DNA of 64,000 nt from Amblyornis subalaris (GCA_018881555.1 JACAXG010000164.1:1301747-1365746); one strand, 5' to 3'. Positions 11,565-25,256 are shown, counted from the stretch's first letter. Program-made: numbers and translations. The notes: a model not told the origin generated them from the letters alone.

Positions 11565-11606
11565 GCAAAAATACTTACGCAAAAACACTTCTGCAAAAAC
11601 ATTTAC
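11565..11606. repeat. 14-bp unit, three tandem copies
   Basis: Three consecutive 14-mers, each starting GCAAAAA and then reading TACTTAC, CACTTCT or CATTTAC, occupy 11565-11578, 11579-11592 and 11593-11606. A fourth partial copy starts GCAC. It is a minisatellite-like local duplication. Confidence 0.9.
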
Positions 11607-13208
11607 GCACAAATTATACTTTCCTACCAGAATTCTTTCATGTCTCCCTCTGATTCTGGAAGCTGAGACATGACCTGTCTAGTCACCATCATCATTAGAA
11701 CAGGCTGACAAAGAAGCAATTTTTTTAGAGTGCTTTTATTAACTTCGGCAAATGGAAATTAAATTAACTGCAAGTTTTCACAAATGCAGTTACTCTAGCA
11801 ACTCCAGAACATGAAGGAGAAACAAAATGCATTAAATATAAATAAGTACATGAAGATCATAACTGTCTGTCCCTGTATCAAAGTGAATGAGCAAATAATA
11901 TCAGTTCTTCACCATCGAAAATAACTATTTTTCATAAATCTCACATGTCCTTAGGACAAAATAAAACTCTTTTTTTCAGCTATAAAGAGGAGGATAATTT
12001 ACTAAAGGAAACAATGACAAGACCACATATGAAAATATATTGTAAACTGTTATCTACAATTCTTCAGTGAAATGATAAATCAGGTTATATAATCTCAGGT
12101 GACAATTCAGATCTATTACAACTATCTTCCATGTTTATCCAAATACTTCTAATCTTAAATCATCACAACTATTAATGTCTCCTTCAAGTTCTAGTGAAAT
12201 TTGTATATTAAATAGCGCTCATAAAGCAAAGTTACAATTCGCCAACTGAAAATAGTACAACAATGAAATGATCTAATCTTATTTTAAAGGGCTTTTGACA
12301 ATGGCTGCAATAGCTCATTGTAACTATCCTAGTTGCACTACAGCATCTTCACAGATTAGACCAAATTTCTTTTAATTTCTTGTATTATTGAATTTATTAG
12401 CAACACTGAACTGAAAGCTTCCCTATCTTAAATTTACTAGTGATAATTTTTGCTGTGAAACTTTTACAGGAATTTTCATTGGTACAGATGTAACTAAAGC
12501 AACAGAGGTTAATGTCCAAAATATATCTGGAGTATTAAAGGATGGCCAGTACTGCTAAAGAACAGAAGCCAAACTTCGAATTATCTTCTACTTCATATGG
12601 ACATCCAGAATTAAATCTATTTCTTATTCCCACCTTGACACAGGCAGATCCTGTTGACATGACAAGAATTTGCTTGAAAAACCAAAAAGCGTTTGCAGGA
12701 ACAAAGGCCCTTGTGTACATGGACAGATGAGGGAACGGATCATTTGCCATGCTTCCTACCACGTGGAGGAGACCTTGGAATGGCTGTGTAGGCAAAGAGC
12801 ATGTTGAGATGGTAATGTGTTGGGCAGGAAGCTTTGATAGGAACAGAGAAACCAAAGCAGGATTTGAAATAATCTTTCTAAAACTGACATACAAAAACAC
12901 CTGAGAACTTTAAATAGCAAAAAGAACCATAACAAAAAGATGATAGTGTCTGCTCCCTGCTGGACTAACTGGTTTCCAGTGTGGTGGCCCTGTATTTCAT
13001 GGTCCCCTTTTTCCTTGGTAGTTAGGCATGGCTTTTTTTCACAGATATCACACCAAGTAGAAACTTTCCTCCAAAATTATGCAATTTCATAAAATTATAT
13101 CTTTGCTTCTGGGAATTATGTGACATATAACCCCAGCTTCAGCAGAGTTCAAAGCTTTTCTGTATGTACACTACTGAGACACCTGTCCTAAAGAAAGCAA
13201 GTAAAATA

Positions 13209-13229
13209 GGGAGGGGGAGGTGGGGAGGG
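13209..13229 (+). other. G-quadruplex motif
   Basis: Four G runs of at least three (13209-13211, 13213-13217, 13222-13225, 13227-13229) are separated by loops of 1, 4 and 1 bases. This meets the usual G3+N1-7 rule. It stands alone in AT-rich DNA, so any role is unknown. Confidence 0.8.
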
Positions 13230-14929
13230 ATGTGTTTAATGAGCTTATTTGATAAGCAATTGAATAGGCTGAAGGAGGCATGTGTTCATTTTCTACTATA
13301 TGTACACATTTTGTATGTCATCTTGGCCAAGTCCAGCTTTTTTGCCAGCTCAGAGGCAAGGGCAACAACTTCCTGTTCCACAGAAGACAGCAATACTAAC
13401 TAAATTCAAACTATCATGCTGAGGTAGGGCAGTGATAAGGGCAATGACAGCTTCTAACCACACTTCTGATGCCAACAAGATGACATATCTGTTCCTCACC
13501 ACTGTGTAGCAGCTCAGCCTCTGGAGAGTCCTTCCTTGAGAGACAGATCCAGGTGATACCATCTCTTTCGTCCAGAGCAGTAAGTGAACACCTAAGTCCA
13601 ATGCTGCACAGGAAACTGCTTTGTCCTGAGGTTAATATTAAAAACAATAAAACAACTAAATATGAAAATTCTTATTTGTCTGAGCAAATATTTTTCATTT
13701 GAGGCAGGAAAGAAGGAACTTTGAAAATCCGTGTAAAAATAGGGATTTGTCCTCGGAGATACTTAGAAATATGTTATTTCCATGTGCTTTAAATTCTTCT
13801 TCAGCTGCAAGTACTTACTCATAGGCACTCTTAGACTGTTTAGAGCAGTTTGTTTTTTAAAAAAGACAATTTTAGATATTAAATCTGCATATACCAGTTC
13901 TAAACTGGAAGTACTCATTAAAAAATTCATTTAAAAATAATTTTCTTTCTCACTATCATTTTTTTCATGATAAATAAGTAATTTTAATTGGATTTTTCAT
14001 CTGATATGGTATACAAATGTATTTAATGCAATTTGTTTTCCAGCAGTTCACATTACCTACATTAACAAACAGAAAAACAGTTCCTGAAATTTATACCATT
14101 AAATGGAGAAGAAACAAGGTCTGTGAACATCTTGGGACACAATTGAGTCCACTTAAAAACATTTCAAAAGCTCTTTGTGGTTCACCTCATAAAGCTTCTG
14201 GGCCAGAAGGCTCCTGCTTCAGATGTCTCCAAGTGAGATGCATGATGCATGAAAGAGACATCCAAGAAAGATACATAACTGGATAAAGGGCTGTGCTTTA
14301 CAGCACCTGCACAAGAAGGTTTCAACATAGTGTGGAGCCTTTTGGCAGTAGTGCAGTAAAATCTACATTCAGCATCCAACTATTGGTATTCACCATCCAA
14401 CCATTATGATGTTATGACAAGGTGTTTATCTTATAAGTTGGGGTAGTCCCTAAACTGCCTGGAATAGCAAAAAGCCCAAGAATCGCTGAAAAAAAATTAT
14501 TCATCTTGTTTACTTTGCTTTTGTGATTTAGGATGGATGGTGCTTTAGGGGTGCCTCTGTCTATTGACTGCAAAGTGAATCAGTGACCATCGTGGTACTA
14601 GTGTAGGGAGCTCCATGAATTAGGATAGTTCCAGGCCAGAATCTGTCTATTGCATCTCCTAAAGTACATAGAAAAAGTCCTCACATAGCTTTCCCCATCT
14701 TACATATTCACAGTTCCCCCATTGTCTCAACAACTGTCACTGTGACACTCCAGCAGTCCTACAAAGTACTTAGGCAAACAGTAGTTGATTTGGTCTGATG
14801 TTTTCATGATATTCCTTGTCTTATGCTCCTTTTAAAGATTGTCTCCTCTGTATTATTTACTTTGCCATAGAATTTATTTTTTTTTAATGTTCAAGAAAAT
14901 CCACTGCTGACCTTCCACCTTTCCATCGT

Positions 14930-14930
14930 N
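14930..14930. other. Ambiguous base (N)
   Basis: Single N in otherwise clean sequence within a T-rich context. It is an unresolved base rather than a scaffold gap. Confidence 0.95.
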
Positions 14931-15084
14931 TTCTTTCATATTGAGAGTTTACCTCTGTCTCTGACAAGCCTGTCAGCCCAGCTTCTGTATTCTATTCACT
15001 TTCAAACAAATATCTCTCTATATGCGTATGAAGCTTGGTGAAATGGCTCTTAGTTACCCATTTGGAAAGCTAATCCATTCTTCC

Positions 15085-15158
15085 TTTTTTTTTTTTTCAA
15101 TTTTCACTTATAAGTGTCCTCTACCATAAAATAACTTCTCTTTTTTTTTTTTTTTTTT
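15085..15158. repeat. Two T tracts
   Basis: A run of about 13 T (15085-15097) and one of about 18 T (15141-15158), separated by ordinary AT-rich sequence. No RNA gene or retroposon body can be attached to them. Confidence 0.8.
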
Positions 15159-17640
15159 CCTATTTTCCACTGTCCCTTTGATTTTACACAGATTTTAATT
15201 CTATTTTATATATAAGTGTTGGAGGCAGGACACATCTTTTTGAACTCTGCATAGAATCCAGTCACTGGATTATTGTTTCTATGTGTTACACGGTGAAAAA
15301 AAACCCAGGGAATAGAAATACCAACTTGAAAAATTCACTCTCATGTCTTTCTTTGAAAATGGAAAGCATGCTGTTCTTTTTCTAAATTTGCTTAGCCTTC
15401 CCACTTTACTACAATTTAACACTGGAGAGCTTTATGAATTGTTTTTGATAGGTACATAAATTTACTACATTACACATTGAAAAAAAAAGATGTCCAGCTT
15501 TGTCAAATATAATTGAATAAAAGCATCCTAATTTTGGTTCTTGCACTGGTGTCTCAGCAGAATGTTCTTCTTGTTCCCTGTTAGAACAATAAATATAGAA
15601 CAAGGATTTTAATGGTATTCTCTTTTATAGCAATCTGATGGGGTGAAGTAATTGCTTTTGGTGCTCACAATATCTGTAGCTAGATGAATTTACAAGGAAA
15701 GCACTTTAGCCTTAGAGCAAAATTATGAATATGTATCAGGCTCCTGCATTACATTTATTGTCTCCAGTACACAAAAATCAACTTTGGCATTACAAGAAGA
15801 GAGAATAACCAACAAACCATCTCCTGAAGTAGAAAACTATTATTTAAAGTGACAGTTTCACCTCTCTTTTCCTCTAAATAAAGGACAAGGGTCTAAAGCA
15901 ATAATCTATCCTTTTTCACCTCTCTCTGTAGCCTGTTCACAAGGAGACTGCCATTAGGCATAGCACTGCTGACACCAACATTTTCATACAATCCTTCTGA
16001 TGACAGCTATTAATGCACCATCAATAGGAGACTTACAATACTAAACATGCATTAAGGAGCTACCACTTTCTAGCTGTCTGGAATTTCTCTAATACAGTCA
16101 AGGGAACTGGCAGAAATCCTAGTTTGCCATCACATACAAACGAAAAGAATTTCCATTCATCTAAAGCAGCAAGGAAGAAGGTTTTTTTTGATACTAATCG
16201 GGAGAAAAAGTACTCTTTAAAAGCAGATTAATCTTCAGATTAATAAACGGTTTAAGATCATACATTCAGAGATAAGATTACTGAAAACTAAATAACGATG
16301 AATGTACAGCAACTGATAATAAACCTTCAAATGAAAAAAATATAACTGAAAGCACTGCAAACTGCTAACCTAAATATGATGGGCTCTCAGTGTGCATATC
16401 ACTTACTGTCTGACAGAGCAAGTCTTTTCCACATTAGTTACAAGCCATGACAGAAATTTTATTCCCCCAGATATTTCTTAATGTGGAATATATGATTTAG
16501 GAATCATTTCAATACATAATGTCTCTGCTTGAGTTCCAAATGATATCACTTTTTGGCGCTGCTCTAGTATAGTAAAACAGATTCAGAAAGCTGATATTAA
16601 ATGCTTATAACCAAAGGAAAGGAAAAAAAGAACAGGAAGAAGGAGAGACAGATGAAAAGAGTTGCATGTACATTTTGAAAAAACACACAATGGCAACTAA
16701 TGCGAAACTAAGCAATATACAGAGAACCACAAAATAGACATCCTAAGCCATATCAAAGCTATGTTTTTATGCAGTGTACTCAGAAAGAGTACTATATTCA
16801 AACTGTATGCCAAAACATACCAAGCATAATGAGGCAGCCAGCTCTCGTCAAAATTTATTCCTAAAAAACCAAGCTTGTCATACTCTAAAAATCATTATTT
16901 TCTGTGTGGGTTTTTTCTTTATTTTGCTTTGAATTTTCCAAGGTTTAGGAAAGGTTTGTTTCCACATATAAGACTCATTGTTTGTATTCATATCTGGAAG
17001 TAGGGCCTAAATAGGAAAATTAAAAGACATATTTTCACATGCATCTAAATATCGTTCATAAAATTCTGCCTGTGTTTTATTTTCATTTGAAAAGGCAAGA
17101 GCTTAGATTGTTGCTGGGAAATTAATCCTTGCTTTCAGTCCTTGTTTTGGCCCCTCAAACAGAAACTTAACTTTTGAAAGGTTAATTTTTACTGTAATTG
17201 CTATAAAGAGGCTGCCCTGTACGAAAGCCTTGTTTCCTAGTCAGACAACAGCTTTATCAGAGAGCTTACTGTCCAGCCATTGAAATGTTCATGTCAATGG
17301 CAAGTTGAAATACCATCATACTCATGCCAAGTGAACGAAAAAGAGTGTTCAGGCACTTACTGGAGCTAAGTCTTACTTTTCTCTCTTTTACAAGCTGTTT
17401 CTGAGCCAGCTTCACATTTGATACAAGCCAAAATTGTTGGGAAGCAAAACACGTCATGGTTTTGCTGCCATATAAGGAAAAGCACTGCGAGCAACCATTT
17501 CTAATTCCTGTTGATAGAAGGAAAATCTGTGGAGAAGGATCTTTTAGATCTTTCATACCCACCGTTAGTCACAGAACAGCGTGTATTCCATTCTCTTGTC
17601 AGATTTTAAAAAGTCATCTTTGTCACAATCATGCTCACTC

Positions 17641-18003
17641 CTTTCTAGGTTGAATGGGGACAGAGAGAACCTAAGCATTTTATAAGGCAGTCCTTCTCTC
17701 TTGGGAACGGGGTACCTTACAGCGACAATCCAGAACAGTAGGTGCAACCTCTCATCCATGGAGCTGCAACGGCATGATGCCACTGGGTCCACTGTTAGGG
17801 AAATACAGCTATTGTTGCACTACACGCTTTGGAGGCTAGGGCTTCAGGGGAGAGGACTGGAAGATGAGTGTGCTTTGGACAGTTCTAGAAATCCTAATTT
17901 ACTAGATATGAGATCACTGCAAGGACATCATTTCCAGGTGCTAGTATTGGCAGACACTGCAGCATTTTTGAATTCACAGGAGCCAACCCGTGTCATCTTA
18001 TGA
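17641..18003. other. Moderately GC-rich patch with a 100-codon frame, unrecognised
   Basis: A plus-strand frame of 100 codons (17701-18003) lies in a locally GC-richer patch, overlapped by a 75-codon minus-strand frame. I recognise no domain, and no good acceptor or donor flanks the patch. Chance or an old retroelement fragment is more likely than a gene. Confidence 0.25.
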
Positions 18004-21000
18004 AACCAGTCTAAAGAATGATAAATTACCTTCCCCCATACTGAACTGGATCCAGGATGGAGCAGACTGTACAGGAAACTGTCACTTTAAAAATAAAAAT
18101 CCATCCAAGATACATTTTCAGGATGATGTCAGCTAAGAGATACTACATTATCTGGAGAATGTCTGAGAGAGACAGCAGGAGTTGAACAGCCTACTGCTTT
18201 TCATCCAAGAGCTCAGGCCACTAAATTCTTCATGCTGAAGAGTTATGTGGATGGTGGGCTGGATGCAGGTATGACAGCAGGAATGATGCTATGAGCTTTT
18301 TTCTCTGTATGTTGTACAAGATAAACAGAAAGCTGGCTAGAACTTTCTAAAGTGCCTAACATCAGAACGTTGTAGGGTTCCAGTGAGACTCCTTTAAAAA
18401 TATATTCTTCTTGTCATCAGAACCAAAAAAAAATGTATTTTAAACAATTTTTAAAGAAAGAAGAAAAAAAACCCAAAACCAAAGAGTATGAAAGTTCCCT
18501 TTTTCATAAGTAATCAAGAACTTATTACAGCAGTGGTCAGCAATGTCTACATAGAAATAAAACAGTCTGTTACTAGGAAATTTTGGTATTTATTACACAG
18601 AGAAGAATAATTTTCAGTCATGTTCATCTCAAAATTTCCAAACATATGTTTACAAGGACTGTGATGCCCAGGAGCAAAGTACTCAGAATGGAGAGGCTAA
18701 CAATTTGTGTTTTGGATAGGATGCTTAGACCTGTCATCCTTCTCACTGAGGCATCCTTGAAAAGATCAGGAGAAAAGACTGATGTAATTCATATGCTCTG
18801 GACGAAGTATGAGGCACTGAACACATACATTTTTAACACATTTGCCATTAAAACATAAGGAATTTCATCCACACTTGAAGGAAAGCAACCCTGCAATGCT
18901 TTTGGATTTGGATTGAGCTGTAAAATTACTTTTCACAGTATACATTTTAAAAATTGAAATGGCTTTCTTAAACGAAGAAAGGTTTATTTTTTCAATCTGA
19001 ACTCAAAGTTCAACTCAAAAGAGACTACTCTCCTACAGTGGAAAAGATTAATGGAGAATTACTCTTCTTTTTTTTTTTCTTTCTTTAGAAAAAGTCTTTT
19101 CTGATTAAAAAACCAAGACAAACACACGATAAATATTTGTGGAATAAAAAAGGGCGGAGCGAACAACTTACATGCAATTGGGACAATAAAGACTCGCTCT
19201 ACTAAACTGAATAAATAAAGCAATCAGTTTTAAGAAAGAAAACTTTCTTACCAATTACATAGATAATTTTCACCCCCAGAGAACTCATTAGTCCCAAACT
19301 GTATTGCATTCCTGTCATCAGCCAACACCACTTTTCAGTAAAGAGAAATTTTCACGTATTTAAAATATACACAAAACTATTCTTCTGAAAATGTGTCAGG
19401 TATTTCTAAGGTGACAGTTTATATAATATTTTCACATAGGTAATTTCCATTCATTCTTAAAGTGTAGCTACAAAGTTTAATTTTAACAGAAATGTATGTA
19501 GAGATAAAAAAATACATTAAATATACACATTGACACAAATAGCTCTTCTTTGTGCATTAGCATATGTTCTGAGCATCAGAAGAAGTAACAGATGCTCCAG
19601 TGGCAAACGACACAACTGGAAGCACCCAGAGTTTGTTGTACTGTGGCTGATACACACCCAGATCAGACTTCCAGACCACTCCTAATAAGGCTCTGTGTAT
19701 GAGAGACAGTGTAGAGTTGGTGGTCTTCTGGCAGAAGAACCCATTCCAATACAATTTAAGAGAAGAGTGGCTATTTCATACCAATCTGACTCTCTAGGGA
19801 TCTGTAGATTGCTGTGTACATGGTTTGCTCTCCTGGAAGCAATGAGGAAAGAAGAGAGATGCTGTGGTCGTGACACTGCATGTTCTAACTGTGACTTGTA
19901 TGTCCTTTGGTTTAAACTTCAGGTTTCAGGTGAACTGTGAATGTCGGATTACTACGTGAATTTTCGATCATCACTCCTTTTCTCCAGGGATCCTACTTCC
20001 CCAAGGACCTCATAAAAATATTTGCCCTGTCTCAACCTTTCATTTTGTTCCTCAAAGATCCATTGAAAAGGTATCTGTATCACAGCTGCAGTCCAATGTC
20101 AGCCAAAAACAAAGTACAAAAAGTTCTGCTGAGCTGTAACTCACTGCACTAAGCTGAACAAAAGCTTCCTTCCTGAAGAATAGCAAAGGCTCTACTTCTG
20201 ACAAAAGCTTGCTTTCTTTCCCAGCTCTTTAGGATTCAGCATCATGACTTCAGGGATAGCTGTAGACGTGCAGAGGTTACATGGAGATTTCTGAGATCTG
20301 AGATTCAATTCCCATTATATTTCATAAATCACTGTGCTACCTGGCTATGATACCTTTATTTTCAGGTACAGAAATCAGCTTGCTGAGATAAACCTTTCTG
20401 GAGACAGTAATCTTTGGAACTGGCGTGTTGCTCTGGAGTTGGGTTCATCAAGTGCACTATCGCTTTCCTTTGAGATTCATAAATTAATTTCAGGTATTAT
20501 ATAGAGGCAATTTTACATATGGTTTTACAAATTGCTATCATTTGATATGGCCTCTGCAAACACTGCAGGGCCATTCCTGACCAATGCTGCTGCTGAATTT
20601 CTAGCCAAAATCTAAGCAAGGTTTAAATGTCTTGTAAGCTCCTTCCTTGATTTCTTTGTAGTACACATAGTGGGAAGAATATCCTACGATTTTCAAGACC
20701 ATTAAGTGCTACGGTTAGGAAGGATTTTTTTGCTTCAGTTTAAACACTGGGGATAGCCTTACTGTAATGTTGATTCATGTACATCTACTTGTTCTTTTTT
20801 CAAACCCTTAAGTAATGGAAAGTAAAATAATTTGAAAAACTTGTTCATTTTAAATTTGTGTCAAGAGGCTAAACTATACTGACTGCAATTTTAATCACAC
20901 AATATACTTGTATTTGTCTGACTTTATGAGGTACACGAAGTATAGGGCCTATTCGAAAGAAAAAGGTCATAAAAATGGATCATGAGAAACGGAATGTTTT

Positions 21001-22019
21001 CCAAATGTAGCAAGGAGGCTCATGTTTTCACAAAATTATTTGGAGGAAACAATATTAAGCACTCATACTAGAAATATGGAATGCAGAAATAGAATTCTGG
21101 TGTAAAGATTAATGTAGTGCAAATAAAAGATTATTGTTTGAGCTAAACAAATCTGTCTTAGCTTCTTCTCATAAATAGGCCACACATTTATTCTATCTAA
21201 CAACCAATTTTCATTCCCATCATAAAAATTTCAAAGTTAAAAAATGCAGTTCAAAATTTACAGCACGAGAGACAGAGGAGTTATTCTTCAAACCCATTCG
21301 TGTGGAATCAGACTCAAACCAGCTCACATTTAGCATGTATTGTATTTTTCCCCACTGAGTTTATAGCATTAGTTCCATTTATTTTCCTAAGTGCACATGA
21401 TCTGTTGAAGTGTCCTGGAAGTACTTCAAGCACATTAGAAAAAAGTGCCAAGGAAAGTATTTATGTATGTAACTGAAGTCTCTCATATATGACTTCTTCT
21501 TCTTTTTGTATCCGAACCACTACCAGGAGAAAACACTATCCATACCTTATCGTGTGAGAAGGCCAGCAAAGTGTGATTACATCTGGTAGATTGCTAGCAA
21601 CAACCCAGATACCAAACCTCTGGAGGCAGGATGTGTTCCCAGAATTCCCAGAGTTCCCAGCTTTCAATAAACACTAAGATATTTCCTGAGATATTTAAAT
21701 TCTTGCTCACTGGGCTTTGTGCTACAAACGCTGATAGAATACCAGACGCATTAAACAATTTGTCATACTCATAAAAGGTTGGGCATTATATTTACCTTCC
21801 TATTATTCAGTTTTCAGCTTGAAAATTAAAGGACTTGTATAAGTACAGTCATACTGTTTCGAAAAAGCAAATGTTGTTTAAAATACTCTAGGCAAGTTAT
21901 TGCTATGAGGTAATAGAGATAAAAACTAACAAACAAATAAACCCTTTAAACCATACCAAACATGAAACAAAATGTTAGAATTAAACTGTCATTGGAAGAC
22001 TGCTTTTAAAGTTCACTGT
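18004..22019. other. Non-coding AT-rich block
   Basis: Only short frames (up to 91 codons) on both strands. A/T-rich low-complexity occurs near 18424-18480 and 19068-19090. I see no recognisable repeat family, exon or RNA gene. Confidence 0.6.
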
Positions 22020-22480
22020 CTTCATTAAATTCCCTATGAATTTAATGACAATAATTGCGAAAACAACTTTATTTTTTAAGATTTATGGTTGCATTCTACA
22101 AATAAGCACAATCTAACCATGTCATATCTAATATGTATGCAGCAAAGATTGACAAAAGCACATACAATGGTTTTCTCCATCTCCAAATTATTGAGTTAGC
22201 TAAAATCTTCTGTTTGTAGGAAAGTTATAAAGAATTTACTGAAGGGCAATAACTAATTAGTACCTGAAGTTGTACTGGGCTGCTGATTCTAATTAATAAC
22301 ACTTCCTAAGTGTGTTCAAAGGCATTTAAGTAAAATGAAAGCCTTCAGAAATGCACTGAAGCATTTAATGCCTAGATACTGAAGTGATAAGCCTGCTATA
22401 AAAGCCTAAAATAGGTTAGACAGATTAGACTGGCAGAGAAATAAACCATAGGCAAATAAAATACGCAGTCAGGTACGAAA
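22020..22480. promoter_or_regulatory. Candidate conserved element with homeodomain-type sites
   Basis: This AT-rich stretch carries several closely packed TAATT-type cores. They include a palindromic CTAATTAG at 22253-22260 and CTAATTAAT at 22289-22297, with further AATTTAAT and ATAATTG words near 22040-22056. There is no simple repeat or long frame. Clusters like this are typical of vertebrate developmental enhancers, but TAATT words also arise often by chance in AT-rich DNA. This is a candidate only. Confidence 0.25.
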
Positions 22481-23219
22481 GAGTATGCTTCAAAAGAAAT
22501 AAATACAGAGAAAAAAAAGTGATCCAATTTGAGGAAAAGCTCGTGCTTGTTTATAAAACACTGGTTTTAGTAGCACAGTTTTAAACATCATGCATGCTAT
22601 AAAAGAAAACATTTCCTTTTAATATAGCTGTTCCAGATTATAGATACCTTTTTTATAAAATCCCAACCTTTAAACTTTTTTATGTAAAAGCAATTAACAT
22701 TTCCTGGGGGGTAGTGTCATGACATACATGCGTCACATTGAACTAGCTCCTTCTCTGGTCAAATATATCAAGTCCAAATAATCTGATCCCACTAGAAATT
22801 AGTCTGCCACAGCATTAGTATACTTAGTTGGTGGAGCAAAATAAGGAACTGTAGGTCATCTTGTGCTGTTAAAAATGCCAAATGGCTTGTGACACCCTAT
22901 TCTCTGTTTCTTTACAACTATATACAGAGCTCAGGTGTACTATTTCAGTTGTAGACAATGAGGCTTAAGTGAGATGATGTCCACCCCGAACATGGTTCTT
23001 GTCTATGAGCTGAGCCAGCCTCCAAGTAGACCTTCACATACTTGCATAAATTAGCATATGAGAGAAAAAAATACCAATATATTCTACACATAATGTGTGG
23101 TAATCCAAAGAAACAAGGTCAAGCTGCAGCTGAAGCATCCATGAGATTACACGCAGGGTTTTCCCTCTTCCTTGCACATCCATGACAGTAATCAGGGTAT
23201 AGCTGGGGAGTAAAGTGAC
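22481..23219. other. Non-coding block
   Basis: AT-rich and unremarkable. I see no repeat family, frame of interest or RNA gene. Confidence 0.6.
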
Positions 23220-24150
23220 TGCTGTGTATTTATGCTGCTGGGTGTCCAGGAGGGATGATAAGAGCCCACTGAAGTTGCTGAGTGACTAAGAAAAAGTGAA
23301 TTATACCTTTCTGAAGACTGACAGAGTGTGTGCCACCCAGCCTCCTGGGATGTCCATTGAAAGGTGTGTTACTCCCAAGAAACTGAACCCTGTAGTCCAA
23401 AGGCTGTGCACTGGCAATTGCTGCAAAATCTGTATCGACCATCAGGGGTGAAGGAAGTGAAGCTCCAGAAGGGCTCAGGGACTTTTTTTTTGCATTTTCA
23501 GAGCAGCCTGAACACAGATAGAGAAACACCTCTAAGGTGAGACTATTGAAGAGGTGAGTGGCTGCAACCAAGAAGCAGTGAGCCCCCACTGCCCACGCTG
23601 AGCAGAAACTGCACCATCTGCCCACGGGGCCACAGACCTGGCCTGTTTTAACAGTTCACCAGATTCCCCAGGGCCAGCCAGCTGATCAGCTCAGCTTCAG
23701 CTAAAGAAAATCCAGTGGAGCTGGAGGGAGGTGGAGAATCTCTCACTCTGTGAGGCGGAAAGACAGTGAGGCAGAGGTTAAGAAAGTTCCCAGTCAGATG
23801 ACTAGAAATACTCTCTTTTAACATTTTTGTACATCTCTAATAGCAGTTTCTCCTGCATAAACTTCAAGCAGTCTGGGTCAGTGTAAACATCCTTTCCTCC
23901 CCTCTGCTGCACTGGGCCTCTCGCTCATCCCCCGCCAGCAGCTGTGGCTCGGGAGGCAAACAGTGGTCGTGCTGTTCTGTGCACAATGACAGACAAATAA
24001 AAGAACAAGCAAGCTTGGGAGATTTAAAATCTAGAGCTGAGGGATTTCTCCGAGTTTCACTACGTCTCTGTGATCCTCCCCCTAAATGTGAGAGCTGTTT
24101 TCTTCAATAAATGAAGCCCGTAATAAACATCTCTCCTCCTGTGTCTCCAG
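23220..24150. other. GC-richer patch with possible splice signals
   Basis: This patch has clearly higher G+C than its flanks. A 131-codon minus-strand frame (23230-23625) has no recognisable domain. On the plus strand a polypyrimidine-rich acceptor-like TTTTTTTTTGCATTTTCAG ends at 23501. It is followed by two good donor patterns, AAG|GTGAGA (GT at 23537) and GAG|GTGAGT (GT at 23554). Together they would define a 35- or 52-nt exon. No neighbouring exons are recognised. A non-coding transcript, an isolated alternative exon or coincidence are all possible. Confidence 0.3.
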
Positions 24151-25255
24151 AGCCCTTAGGGAGATCTACAACAGCAGAGCACAGAAATTTGCAGAAAGGT
24201 GTCCTCTGATGGATTTGACTTACACAGTATCAGTTGTTATAAACTGCCAAAAAACAGGAAGTGGGACGTCTCAAGACACTCATGGACTCTATCATTAAAA
24301 ATCGTTGTATCAAATGCATATTTGAGCTTTATTTCAAAGAAGTGTTTGATTCCATCAAACTATTTTTGAAGCATAAACGTTTACTTATAAGGACATTTGC
24401 CTTTCATACCTTCCTTATACACTCAAGTCACAGATTATCCAGTTAAAGGCACTAAAAGAACTTGTGCATTTATTAGACAATTTAGATTTCAAAATGTATT
24501 TTCTTACAGACTAATGAAATTGAAATATTTTAAGTTGAAAATAAAAGGAATATGTTTCTAAAGCTGAAAAATGCAAGACCATGTGGTAAGACCTCACATC
24601 TGCACAGTCAGAATAAGTAGGATGGAGGACAGATTCAAAGTGTCTTGTCTCAGCAGGGTATTATAATGGTACATATTGTACATGCAGAACCTTAGAAACT
24701 CTCATAAATGTACTTACAAGAACTGAGAAGTACTTTGTAATCTTTAATCAGCCCAACATTCAAAGTCTGCTGAAATTAGAGCAGATCTTCTTTTCAGCCG
24801 GTCAGATATTTTACATATCTTTAAAAATAAACTCAGGAAAGTCATTGCTTGACCAATTCTTGTCCTTTCCCTTCATAAGGACCTATCTGCCTAGCTATTC
24901 TAACAATCAGGCAAGTCTCCTTTAACAATAAATATCAAGTTTTTACCTTGATCAGAATCACTCCTCATGTAAAAGTGAGCTGAATTTCTGTTTTATCTTA
25001 TGCGCCATCAGCAAAATGATTTATCTAAATCTGAACTGCAGAATTTTTATTGGTAACATAAATGTGAAACTCAGAAACATGGATTTTCAGATATCGTATT
25101 CACGGAGCTGGCAATTAGAAAAGGCATCTTTGACTTTCTACTGGCACTGACAGGAAAGACATTGAGAAGAACTACATGAATTTACAGGCTTTTCAGGGTA
25201 ATTTTTTCTGATCATATTACCAGCAATCTTATCTCTCGAAAATATTTAGTGTGCA

Positions 25256-25256
25256 N
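25256..25256. other. Ambiguous base (N)
   Basis: Single unresolved base. A short open frame starting nearby therefore has an undefined second residue and is not called as a gene. Confidence 0.95.

Larger units (their letters stand above)
11607..17640. other. Non-coding AT-rich block
   Basis: The longest frames are 121 codons (minus, 12535-12900), 98 codons (minus, 17266-17562) and 89 codons (plus, 14017-14286). None shows a domain, signal peptide or exon structure that I recognise, and overlapping frames on both strands point to chance. The block holds a G-quadruplex motif at 13.2 kb, T tracts at 15.1 kb and one ambiguous base. I see no RNA gene. Confidence 0.6.

Noticed and set aside
12535..12900. 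121-codon minus-strand frame overlapped by a 62-codon plus-strand frame
   Set aside because: No domain, and both strands open over the same stretch, as expected from chance.
23230..23625. 131-codon minus-strand frame
   Set aside because: No recognisable domain, no signal of exon boundaries on that strand, and located in a GC-richer patch where long frames are expected.
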